A stretch of DNA of 17,827 nucleotides from an uncultured bacterium. Its GTDB lineage: Bacteria > Actinomycetota > Coriobacteriia > Coriobacteriales > Coriobacteriaceae. The notes below the pieces were generated by a model. The model did not search any database. It saw nothing but the letters and a program-made list of their open reading frames with translations, and had not been told where the DNA came from. Positions 7,775 to 13,867 of the stretch are shown in pieces. Location: assembly GCA_905215725.1 (NCBI GenBank), contig CAJMRD010000044.1:1-17827 (forward strand), in the 5' to 3' direction. Each line of letters begins with the position of its first letter. Position 1 is the stretch's first letter. The position numbers and the translations under genes are program-made.

Positions 7775-7808
7775 AAAGCCCTCCTCGGCAGTGTGCCGGG
7801 GAGGGTTT
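7775..7808 (+). terminator. Intrinsic terminator after the folP-folK / BPL-like operon
   Basis: CCCTCCTCGGC (7779-7789) pairs at 10 of 11 positions with GCCGGGGAGGG (7795-7805) across a 5-nt loop. A short T-run (TTT) follows. It lies 37 nt after the upstream stop codon. Confidence 0.7.
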
Positions 7809-7837
7809 CGCCTATCTGGGGAATGGGTTGCCAGCGC

Positions 7838-7880
7838 CCTGTTCCGCAAAACTGAAAAATTTTCGTTTTTGAGGAATAGG
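7838..7880. repeat. Palindromic element B1, left flank of the DUF4143 unit
   Basis: This is an imperfect palindrome centred on AAAAATTTT, ending in TTTTTGAGGAATAGG. Positions 7841-7880 match 9199-9238 (element B3) at 37 of 40 bases in direct orientation. The left arm is more degenerate than in the other copies. Confidence 0.75.
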
Positions 7881-7924
7881 ATTAAGGCAGCTCGGCCTTT
7901 CGCGAGGTATATTCGCTACAGAGC

Positions 7925-7965
7925 CTATTCCTCAAAACTGAAAATTTTTCAGTTTTGAGGAATAG
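7925..7965. repeat. Perfect palindrome B2 upstream of the DUF4143 gene
   Basis: Two perfectly complementary 20-nt arms (7925-7944 and 7946-7965, left arm ctattcctcaaaactgaaaa) flank a single T. The palindrome ends 15 nt before the AGGAGG of the ATPase gene. It could be an operator or a long 5'-UTR hairpin. A possible -10 (TATATT, 7908-7913) lies just upstream, though without a clear -35. Confidence 0.85.
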
Positions 7966-7991
7966 CGATAAAATACCGCGAGGAGGCCCCA

Positions 7992-9188
7992 ATGAAACTC
8001 ATCAATAGAACGTCATATATGGACACGTTGACGAGCCTTATTGGCGTGCCGGACATCAAGGTCATCACGGGCATTCGGCGTAGCGGTAAATCAAAATTGC
8101 TCGAGGCCCTCCGCGATTACGTGGAGGCAAATCTGTCCAATTCGAATGTCATCCATATCAACTACAACCTCGATGAGTTCGAGGGCCTGCTCGAATATCA
8201 TGCCCTGCTCGCCTATGTAAAAGAGCATCGAGTGTCCGGCAAGCAAAACTTCCTGCTTATCGACGAGGTTCAGATGTGCGACGGTTTTGAGCGTGCGATC
8301 AACAGCCTTCACGCATCCGAGTGGTACGATATCTTCATCACCGGATCGAATGCCTTTTTGCTGTCGAGCGATCTGTCGACGCTCTTTACGGGGCGCACCT
8401 TCGAGATCGAGGTTTTCCCATTCTCGTTTGAGGAGTATCGTCTCTATGGCGACGAGGGCGAGGTCGACCGCGACTTCGATGAGTACGCGAGAACCGGCGG
8501 TATGTCTGGTTCTTACCCTTATCCACTGCAGGAGCAGCGCTATCGATATCTCTCCAACGTCTTTAAGACGCTCATTGTGAGAGATATCGTGCAGCGGCAT
8601 AGCGTCAGAAACGAATCGGCACTGCTACGCATTGCCGATTACATGATGGACAACGTTTCCAACATTACGTCGGCGCGCAACATTACGGACGCATTAAATG
8701 CGGATGGGCTAAAGATTACGAACAAGACGGTCGGCACGTACATGGGGTACCTGTGCGATGCGTTTGCCTTCTATAAAGTTCGTCGATACGACATTCGCGG
8801 CAAGAAATACCTTAAGAGCGGTGAGAAGTATTACCTGGCGGATCATGCGTTTAAATATGCGCTTCTTGGTACACGTGATATGGATTGGGGACGCGTATAC
8901 GAGAACATGGTGGCAATCGAGCTGCTGCGTCGCGGATACGAGGTATACGTCGGCGTGCTCTATAAAAAGGAAATAGACTTTGTAGCAATCAAGCGAAGCG
9001 AGAAACTCTACATTCAGGTGAGCGACGACATCAGCTCGGATAAGACATTTGAACGCGAGATTTCGCCACTGCTGAGCATTGGCGATGCGTATCCCAAGAT
9101 GATTCTCGCCCGCACGCATCACGAGGCCACGGATCGCGACGGAGTGCAGATCGTGGACCTGGCGAGGTGGCTGTGCGGCGAGGCCTAG
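7992..9188 (+). CDS. AAA family ATPase with C-terminal DUF4143 domain
   Basis: This 398-residue protein belongs to the poorly characterised AAA_14/DUF4143 ATPases. Visible elements are Walker A GIRRSGKS (27-34), Walker B FLLIDEVQ (87-94), a sensor-1-like ITGSN (116-120), a winged-helix-like middle (about 205-265) and a C-terminal region with YENMVAIELLRRGYEVYVG (303-321), KEIDFVA (326-332) and YIQVS (340-344). That last region resembles a PD-(D/E)XK nuclease fold, but Gln stands where a catalytic Glu-x-Lys would be expected, so cleavage activity is doubtful. AGGAGG lies 5 nt before the ATG. Codon use is more AT-rich than in its neighbours, suggesting horizontal acquisition. The gene stands alone between repeats B1/B2 and B3. 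Its function is unknown; roles in defence or mobile-element biology have been speculated for such ATPases. Confidence 0.9.
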   Translation: MKLINRTSYMDTLTSLIGVPDIKVITGIRRSGKSKLLEALRDYVEANLSNSNVIHINYNLDEFEGLLEYHALLAYVKEHRVSGKQNFLLIDEVQMCDGFERAINSLHASEWYDIFITGSNAFLLSSDLSTLFTGRTFEIEVFPFSFEEYRLYGDEGEVDRDFDEYARTGGMSGSYPYPLQEQRYRYLSNVFKTLIVRDIVQRHSVRNESALLRIADYMMDNVSNITSARNITDALNADGLKITNKTVGTYMGYLCDAFAFYKVRRYDIRGKKYLKSGEKYYLADHAFKYALLGTRDMDWGRVYENMVAIELLRRGYEVYVGVLYKKEIDFVAIKRSEKLYIQVSDDISSDKTFEREISPLLSIGDAYPKMILARTHHEATDRDGVQIVDLARWLCGEA

Positions 9189-9195
9189 CAGAAAG

Positions 9196-9238
9196 CCTAT
9201 TCCTCAAAACTGAAAAATTATCGTTTTTGAGGAATAGG
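9196..9238. repeat. Palindromic element B3, right flank of the DUF4143 unit
   Basis: CCTATTCCTCAAAA at the left end pairs with TTTTGAGGAATAGG at the right end, with an imperfect AT-rich centre. It starts 8 nt after the ATPase stop and is nearly identical to B1. No T-run follows it, so it is not a classical terminator, though the hairpin could still affect transcript ends. Confidence 0.8.
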
Positions 9239-9293
9239 ACCGATGCATTGCCTAGTTCGCCGCTCGCGCTCGTGCTCGACTTAAGCCCCTGCC

Positions 9294-10067
9294 CTACCTC
9301 TGCTCCTGCATGCGACGGTAGATTTCGCAGATGCCCTTAATGGTGAGCTGTCCGTCGACCACGTCGAAGGCGTCGGTCGAATCGGCGACGATGCTGGCGA
9401 GGCCGCCCGTGGCTATAACGGTGGCGTCCTCGCGCCCCAGCTCGCGCTTCATGCGCGCGACCAGGCCCTCGGCCATGGCGGCGGCGCCCGTCACGGCGCC
9501 CACCTTGATGCACTCCTCGGTATCGCGGCCGATGGCATGCTCGGGCGCCTCGAGCGGCACGCTGGCGAGCTTGGCGGCTCGGGCGGCGAGCGCGTCCATC
9601 GAAATGCGGATGCCCGGCGCAATCGCTCCACCAATGTAATAACCGTCCTCATCGATGACGTCGATATTGGTCGCGGTGCCAAAGTCCACCACGATTGCCG
9701 GCGCGCCGTAGAAAGTTTCGGCCGCAACGGCGTTAGCGACGCGGTCGGCACCTACGGCCTGGGGACGCGCCGCGCGCAGCTTGGTCACCGCGGCCGTCTG
9801 CGGTCCGATGACGATGGCGTCTGCGGCAATGCGGTCGGCCACGGCGTGCCATTCGCGCGAGAGCTGCGGCACCACGCCCGCAAAGGCGATCGCGTCGACT
9901 GCGTCGAGCGAAAGGCCGTACATCTTAAAGAAACCCATCAGGCGCACATGGATCTCGTCGGCGGTATAAGAGCGGTCGGTGGGCATGCGCCACGACTGCA
10001 CCAGCTCGTCTCCGTCAAACAGGCCCATGGCCGTCTGCGTATTTCCCATATCGATAGCGAGCAGCAT
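9294..10067 (-). CDS. coaX: Type III pantothenate kinase
   Basis: CoaX phosphorylates pantothenate in the first committed step of coenzyme A synthesis. At 257 residues it has the usual length. With the start used here the motifs are AIDMGNTQTAMGLF (4-17, phosphate loop of the ASKHA fold; the usual DxGNT aspartate is present), AGVVPQL (63-69), GADRVANAVAA (106-116, catalytic Asp), VVDFGTATNIDVID (125-138) and GGAIAPGI (146-153). The start at 10067 is preferred over the in-frame ATG at 10088 because GGGAG precedes it and the protein then begins directly with the first strand. The gene is monocistronic and reads toward the DUF4143 unit. No transport or CoA gene is adjacent. Confidence 0.95.
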   Translation of the reverse strand: MLLAIDMGNTQTAMGLFDGDELVQSWRMPTDRSYTADEIHVRLMGFFKMYGLSLDAVDAIAFAGVVPQLSREWHAVADRIAADAIVIGPQTAAVTKLRAARPQAVGADRVANAVAAETFYGAPAIVVDFGTATNIDVIDEDGYYIGGAIAPGIRISMDALAARAAKLASVPLEAPEHAIGRDTEECIKVGAVTGAAAMAEGLVARMKRELGREDATVIATGGLASIVADSTDAFDVVDGQLTIKGICEIYRRMQEQR

Positions 10068-10103
10068 GTCTACTCCCGGTGTTGGCATAAAAGGACGCGC
10101 ACC

Positions 10104-10126
10104 ATTGTATACGTGCCGTCGACGGC
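10104..10126 (-). promoter_or_regulatory. Candidate coaX promoter with adjacent palindrome
   Basis: Read on the minus strand, TACAAT (10109-10104) makes a good -10 about 37 nt upstream of the coaX start. No good -35 was found. A perfect 12-bp palindrome, GCCGTCGACGGC (10115-10126), lies just upstream of the -10 and could be an operator. Confidence 0.35.
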
Positions 10127-10264
10127 GCTCGGCTGCGATTCGTTTACGGTGATAGGGGCTGAGGGGTTTTAAATATGAAGGAATTATGCTCTACGAGATT
10201 TTCCTTGCCGCTTACCGAACTCCCGCGTAATATTCTTTCTTGCGCACATGAGGCGCCCAGACAT

Positions 10265-10341
10265 TGCGGGGTGGAGCAGTCTGGTAGCTCGCCGGGCTCA
10301 TAACCCGGAGGTCGTAGGTTCAAATCCTGCCCCCGCGACCA
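10265..10341 (+). tRNA. Initiator tRNA-fMet (CAT anticodon)
   Basis: The 77 nt fold as a complete cloverleaf with an encoded CCA end. The anticodon CAT is at 10299-10301. Initiator hallmarks are visible: three consecutive G:C pairs at the base of the anticodon stem (GGG-CTCATAA-CCC) and an A11:U24 pair in the D stem. The first acceptor position is T1 opposite G72, a weak pair in place of the C1:A72 mismatch of Escherichia coli. The T arm reads GTAGG-TTCAAAT-CCTGC. It stands alone and is followed at once by a strong terminator. Confidence 0.97.
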
Positions 10342-10350
10342 AGAACTTGC

Positions 10351-10380
10351 AGCTCGTCGGCCTGGCCGGCGAGCTTTTTT
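10351..10380 (+). terminator. Intrinsic terminator of the tRNA-fMet gene
   Basis: AGCTCGTCGGCC (10351-10362) pairs with GGCCGGCGAGCT (10364-10375), with one mismatch that pairs as U:G, leading into a six-T run. A second small hairpin (GGACCG...CGGTCC, 10390-10407) follows. Confidence 0.9.
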
Positions 10381-10430
10381 GTTATTTCGGGACCGTGTTT
10401 TCGGTCCAATTCTCGGCCTCTCAAACAAAA

Positions 10431-10485
10431 TCTCGATCTGTAACATCTAGACCCGATTTGGGCGGCTAGGTGTTACAGGTCGAGA
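10431..10485. repeat. Palindromic element C1 (first tandem copy)
   Basis: The arms tctcgatctgtaacatctag (10431-10450) and its near complement (10466-10485) match at 18 of 20 positions across a 15-nt spacer. The element is about 76% identical to C2 over 55 nt in the same orientation. Confidence 0.75.
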
Positions 10486-10511
10486 TATACCGGTGGGCTG
10501 GGTCGTGTTTG

Positions 10512-10566
10512 TCTCGATCTGTAACAGTAAGACCCAGTTTTGCCGCGTAACTGTTACAGATTGAGA
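10512..10566. repeat. Palindromic element C2 (second tandem copy)
   Basis: Extended arms at 10508-10528 and 10550-10570 match as inverted repeats at 20 of 21 positions (core TCTCGATCTGTAACAGT). The spacer is 21 nt and carries AGACCC, as in C1. C2 is 26 nt downstream of C1. Both lie between the tRNA terminator and the promoter of the flavin oxidoreductase. Confidence 0.8.
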
Positions 10567-10626
10567 CAAACCGACGGGCCGCCCTGCCCCATCCACCTGC
10601 CGCCACCTGATATTCGCCGATTTTCG

Positions 10627-10656
10627 TTGTGCCGCTGTGCCCCCATGCCATATCCT
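10627..10656 (+). promoter_or_regulatory. Candidate promoter of the flavin oxidoreductase
   Basis: TTGTGC (10627-10632) and TATCCT (10651-10656), 18 nt apart, precede the gene by about 50 nt. This is a moderate match to a housekeeping promoter. Confidence 0.4.
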
Positions 10657-10708
10657 CTAGACAACTACGCGGCATCATCGCCGCCGCGCCTACAAGAGAG
10701 GAATGTCC

Positions 10709-12739
10709 ATGACCGCACCTGCATCCAAGCTGCTCCAGCCCATTACGGTTGGCCCCCTTGAGCTCAAAAACCGCATTATGTTTCCGCCGCTGACTACCGG
10801 CTACGAGGAGCGTGACGGTTCCATCGGCGAGCGCAGCCTGGCTTTTTACGAGCGCTTGGCCCGTGGCGGCGTGAGTTACATCGTCATCGGCGACGTTGCT
10901 CCCGTCATGACCGCAAGCCCCACGCCCAAGCTGGCGACCGACGCCCAAATCCCCACGTTTAAGGCCATGGCCGATGCCGTCCACAAGCACGGCGCCAAGG
11001 TCGCGCTGCAGCTGTTCCACCCCGAGTACGACGTGCCCGGTGTCGGCCGCATGGTCATGGGTTCCATGGCCGCCGCCAAGGCCGCGCAGGAGGCCAAGGC
11101 CGCCGGCGACGAGGAGGCCTTTGCCGCCAAGATGGCCGAGTCCAACGAGATCCGCAATCAGGCCTACGCCAAGCTGCACCACGACATGCAGCACTTTGTG
11201 AACGAGGCCAGCGTGGATCAGCTCACCCAGATCAAGGAGGCCATCGCTGCCTCGGCCGCCCGCGCGCAGCAGGCCGGCATCGACGCCATCGAGGTCCACG
11301 GCGACCGTCTGGTGGGTTCGCTGTGCTCCGCGATCCTCAACCAGCGCACCGATGAGTACGGTGGCTCGTTCGAGAACCGCGTCCGCTATGCGCTCGAGGT
11401 CGTCGCTGCCATTAAGGAAGCCGCGCCGCAGCTGATGGCGGAGTACAAGCTCCCCGTGATCATGGAGAACCCCGACGGCACGCCGCGCGGCAAGGGCGGC
11501 TTGCAGCCCGACGAGGCCTGCGAGTTCGCCAAGCTGCTCGAGGGCGCGGGCATCGATATGATCCAGGTTGCACAGGCCAACCACACCGGCAACATGGGCG
11601 ACACCATTCCGCCCATGGGCGCCATGCCCTACAACTGGACGTTGCCCGTGGCCGAGCGCGTCAAGGCCTTGGTCTCCGTGCCGGTGGCCACCGTCGGCCG
11701 CGTTGTCTCGGTCGAGGCCGGCGAGAAGATTCTGGAAGACGGCGCGGCCGACATCATCGCGTACGGCCGTTCGCTCATGTGCGACCCCGACATTGCGCTG
11801 AAGGCCGCCACGGGTGAGCCCATCCGCGAGTGCCTTAACTGCAACAAGGGCTGCGTCGATGCGATTCAAAACCGCAAGTACATCTCGTGCGTGCTCAACG
11901 CCGAGAACGGTGACGAGGCTACCATCGCCATTAAGCCGGGCGAGGGCGACAAGAAGATCGCCGTGGTGGGCGGCGGTATTGCCGGCCTGGAGGCCGCACG
12001 CGTGGCGGCCAAGCGCGGCTACGATGTGACCGTCTACGAGGCGAGCGATCACTTGGGCGGCCAGATTGTGCTGGCGGCTGCGCCCCCGCGCAAGGACGAG
12101 ATTATGCGCTCGGTTGAGTACTACGAGAAGATTCTGCCTGGCCTGGGCGTGAAGGTTGAGCTCAACCACGTCGCTACCGCTGAGGACCTCAATGCCGCCG
12201 ACGCCGCGATTGTGGCCGTGGGTGCGCACGACGTGGTTATCCCCGTTCCAGGTGCCGACTCGAAGAAGGTCGTCTCGGGCTGGGACGTGCTGGCCGGCAA
12301 GGTGGAGCTTGCGGGCCGCGTCGCCGTCATTGGCGGTGGCCTGGTGGGCACCGAGACTGCCGAGTACCTGCTGCAGCACGGCTGCGAGGTGGCGATCGTG
12401 GAGATGCTCGACAAGATTGCCGCGGGCGAGTCCGAGACCATTCTGCCGCTGATCATGAGCGACTTTGCAGAGCACAACGTGGAGCAGCACGTGAAGACCC
12501 GCCTGACCGCCATTACCGACGAGGGCGTGGAGGCTGTACGTACTGCCGAAGACGGCGCCGAGGAGCCGGTGAAAATCGCCTGCGATTACGTGGTGATGGC
12601 CGTGGGTTCCAAGGCCAACGCGTTTGACCTGGACGGCGTGACGGTGCCCGTGACCTGCGTGGGCGACTGCTCGGGCGAGCGCACCGCCGACATTGCGAGT
12701 GCCATTCGCACGGCGTATCACGCGGCCAACGAGCTGTAG
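10709..12739 (+). CDS. Old Yellow Enzyme family FMN/4Fe-4S/FAD oxidoreductase with HGDR motif (bilirubin reductase-like candidate)
   Basis: This 676-residue protein has the architecture of 2,4-dienoyl-CoA reductase-type ene-reductases. The N-terminal FMN TIM barrel begins LLQPITVGPLELKNRI (8-23) and includes NQRTDEYGGSFENR (211-224). A 4Fe-4S site follows (Cys375, Cys378, Cys382, Cys394), then an FAD/NAD domain with VVGGGIAGLEAA (419-430) and a second Rossmann motif VIGGGLVGTETAEYL (540-554). Where classical members have a His-Ala-His-Gly loop, this one has HGDR (197-200), a motif I recall from gut bilirubin reductases (BilR); this is memory, not a search result. A helical, Ala/Lys-rich insertion spans about 117-155. 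ATG 10709 is chosen because the GAGAGGA site abuts the ATG at 10703. The gene is monocistronic with tandem palindromes upstream. The natural substrate is unproven. Confidence 0.88.
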   Translation: MTAPASKLLQPITVGPLELKNRIMFPPLTTGYEERDGSIGERSLAFYERLARGGVSYIVIGDVAPVMTASPTPKLATDAQIPTFKAMADAVHKHGAKVALQLFHPEYDVPGVGRMVMGSMAAAKAAQEAKAAGDEEAFAAKMAESNEIRNQAYAKLHHDMQHFVNEASVDQLTQIKEAIAASAARAQQAGIDAIEVHGDRLVGSLCSAILNQRTDEYGGSFENRVRYALEVVAAIKEAAPQLMAEYKLPVIMENPDGTPRGKGGLQPDEACEFAKLLEGAGIDMIQVAQANHTGNMGDTIPPMGAMPYNWTLPVAERVKALVSVPVATVGRVVSVEAGEKILEDGAADIIAYGRSLMCDPDIALKAATGEPIRECLNCNKGCVDAIQNRKYISCVLNAENGDEATIAIKPGEGDKKIAVVGGGIAGLEAARVAAKRGYDVTVYEASDHLGGQIVLAAAPPRKDEIMRSVEYYEKILPGLGVKVELNHVATAEDLNAADAAIVAVGAHDVVIPVPGADSKKVVSGWDVLAGKVELAGRVAVIGGGLVGTETAEYLLQHGCEVAIVEMLDKIAAGESETILPLIMSDFAEHNVEQHVKTRLTAITDEGVEAVRTAEDGAEEPVKIACDYVVMAVGSKANAFDLDGVTVPVTCVGDCSGERTADIASAIRTAYHAANEL

Positions 12740-12756
12740 TTGAACATCGCGGCCAG

Positions 12757-12853
12757 GCGGGGCGGTAGCACGGACCTGCCTCGCCCGACTGCGTCCCATC
12801 GGGTGTCAACCGGGGCGGGGTCTGCAAGCGCAGCAGGTCCCGTCCTTTTTGTT
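12757..12853 (+). terminator. Terminator after the flavin oxidoreductase, T-box-like in form
   Basis: GGACCTGC (12772-12779) pairs with GCAGGTCC (12833-12840), followed by CGTCCTTTTT and GTTTT. The 5' strand is preceded by GGGGCGGTAGCACGG, which resembles a degenerate T-box antiterminator sequence (consensus GGGTGGNACCGCG). The loop is long (over 50 nt) and could hold internal structure. Confidence 0.5.
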
Positions 12854-13107
12854 TTGCTCGGGTGGATGGCAATGCGCGGTAATCATGAGGAGTGAGGCGT
12901 CACTGCCCTGCAGACCGCTCAAAATTATTGGGGGAGGGGTTAATAATTATTCCCTCTAGACAAAAGGACATAAAGAGATGTCAATTTTGTTGGCAAACGA
13001 ATGACGATTAGCTGCGAGCTAGCTACCAGCGTAAATAATCGATAAAGAAATGTCGTAAATAGGTGTCAAATGCCCAGATAACGCCGCGTCTATTTTAATT
13101 AACTGCT
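12854..13107. other. AT-rich intergenic region upstream of the HTH gene
   Basis: No gene was found on either strand. From about 12920 the base composition drops sharply in GC relative to the rest of the window. A 13-nt direct repeat with one mismatch occurs: ATAAAGAGATGTC (12970-12982) and ATAAAGAAATGTC (13042-13054). A further GTGTCAAAT follows at 13063. These could be regulator-binding sites for the downstream promoter. Confidence 0.4.
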
Positions 13108-13136
13108 TTGAGCAAACAGCAAAATGCTACTATCTA
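13108..13136 (+). promoter_or_regulatory. Candidate promoter of the HTH gene
   Basis: TTGAGC (13108-13113) and TATCTA (13131-13136) are separated by 17 nt and sit about 40 nt before the start codon, in AT-rich surroundings. Confidence 0.5.
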
Positions 13137-13177
13137 GCGTGCACGTAAGAAAGCAGATTAACGGTTAAGGCTAAGAA

Positions 13178-13582
13178 GTGGCAGGTATGTCGGAAGCAAC
13201 TAGGACTCGCACGCATGCGCCCGAGGTTAGGCAGCGTGCCGTCGAGATCCTCCAAGAGGGGATCGGTCACCGCGCCCTCGCTGCAAAGCTCGGCATTCCC
13301 CAGGCCACGGCTCGTCAGTGGGCCCGTGCATATGCCGTGGGCGGTGCCGACGCTGTGCTCAACGCGGGCGCTCGCCATCACACCTATTCGTACGACGTAA
13401 AGCTCGCCGTGGTTAAGGACCGTCTGGAAAACGGCCTGACGGTTCGCGAGGCTATGATCAAGCACAAGATCCCCAGCGAGTCTTCGGTCAAGGCTTGGTG
13501 CCGCCTGTACCGCGACGGCGGCGAGGCGGCGCTGGTCGATAAGCCGCGGGGTCGCAAGCCGCGCGTTAAAAAGGCGGAATAG
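13178..13582 (+). CDS. Small helix-turn-helix protein, IS3/IS150 OrfA-like
   Basis: This 134-residue basic protein has two predicted HTH units. The first spans about 14-50 (VRQRAVEILQEG, then ALAAKLGIPQATARQWARAY). The second spans about 71-115 (YSYDVKLAVVKDRLENG, then AMIKHKIPSESSVKAWCRLY). A Lys/Arg-rich tail (KPRGRKPRVKK) follows. The layout resembles the first ORF of IS3-family elements such as IS150, which binds the transposon ends, but no transposase ORF or terminal repeats follow and a terminator comes directly after the stop. It may be a relic of an insertion sequence or a domesticated DNA-binding regulator. The start is ambiguous: GTG 13178 has AAGG upstream, while ATG 13187 is only 9 nt further on. 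The neighbouring hydrogenase operon is a possible but unproven target. Confidence 0.75.
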   Translation: MAGMSEATRTRTHAPEVRQRAVEILQEGIGHRALAAKLGIPQATARQWARAYAVGGADAVLNAGARHHTYSYDVKLAVVKDRLENGLTVREAMIKHKIPSESSVKAWCRLYRDGGEAALVDKPRGRKPRVKKAE

Positions 13583-13594
13583 CGAACGGGATGG

Positions 13595-13618
13595 TGCGCC
13601 CACGGGGGCGCATTTTTC
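13595..13618 (+). terminator. Intrinsic terminator of the HTH gene
   Basis: TGCGCCC (13595-13601) pairs perfectly with GGGCGCA (13606-13612) across a 4-nt loop, followed by five T residues. It lies 12 nt after the stop, so the HTH gene is monocistronic. Confidence 0.9.
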
Positions 13619-13780
13619 TTGCCGTGCCAACTTTTCGGATCGCCGCGTGCCTATCGGGACATCCTTCAAAGTGGCCAATAAACCGCGTGCAGTGCCCGCG
13701 CGCCCATCGCTGCAATAGGGGGAGCGTCGCCTCTCTGCTCCAAAGCGGACACGCCCTTGCCCCGTACGCCTAAAACTCCC

Positions 13781-13818
13781 CAGTTGACCGAAAACCTGCC
13801 GCCGTTGCTCCTCAACTG
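13781..13818 (+). promoter_or_regulatory. Inverted repeat in the hydrogenase operon promoter region
   Basis: CAGTTGA (13781-13787) and TCAACTG (13812-13818) form a 7-bp inverted repeat with a 24-nt spacer. It lies just upstream of a possible -10 (TATAAC, 13822-13827) and 50 nt before the hydrogenase start codon. I found no -35 at normal spacing. The rest of 13619-13867 shows no gene. Confidence 0.3.
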
Positions 13819-13867
13819 AGCTATAACGTTAAACAATTGCAGCGTTTTTGCATGGGGGAGTGATGGT

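Noticed and set aside
5189..7849. Very long minus-strand open frame (886 codons) opposite folP-folK and the BPL-like gene
   Set aside because: It is the antisense shadow of GC-rich coding sequence. The product is His/Arg/Gln-rich without motifs, while the plus strand encodes full FolP and FolK motifs.
7838..9238. Reading the repeats around the DUF4143 gene as a CRISPR array
   Set aside because: Only three repeats, widely and unevenly spaced, each self-palindromic, with a whole gene between two of them; no cas genes are present.
10068..10088. Upstream in-frame ATG for coaX (seven extra residues)
   Set aside because: No ribosome binding site precedes it, while GGGAG precedes the ATG at 10067, and CoaX proteins usually begin directly with the phosphate-loop strand.
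10466..12799. Minus-strand open frame of 777 codons opposite the flavin oxidoreductase
   Set aside because: Same antisense GC effect: a low-complexity Val/Gly/His/Leu product with no domain, opposite a gene with clear FMN, Fe-S and FAD motifs.
13784..13827. TTGACC at 13784 with TATAAC at 13822 as a promoter for the hydrogenase operon
   Set aside because: The spacer is 32 nt, far too long for a housekeeping promoter, and TTGCTC at 13805 leaves only 11 nt. The region likely holds the promoter, but I cannot define it.
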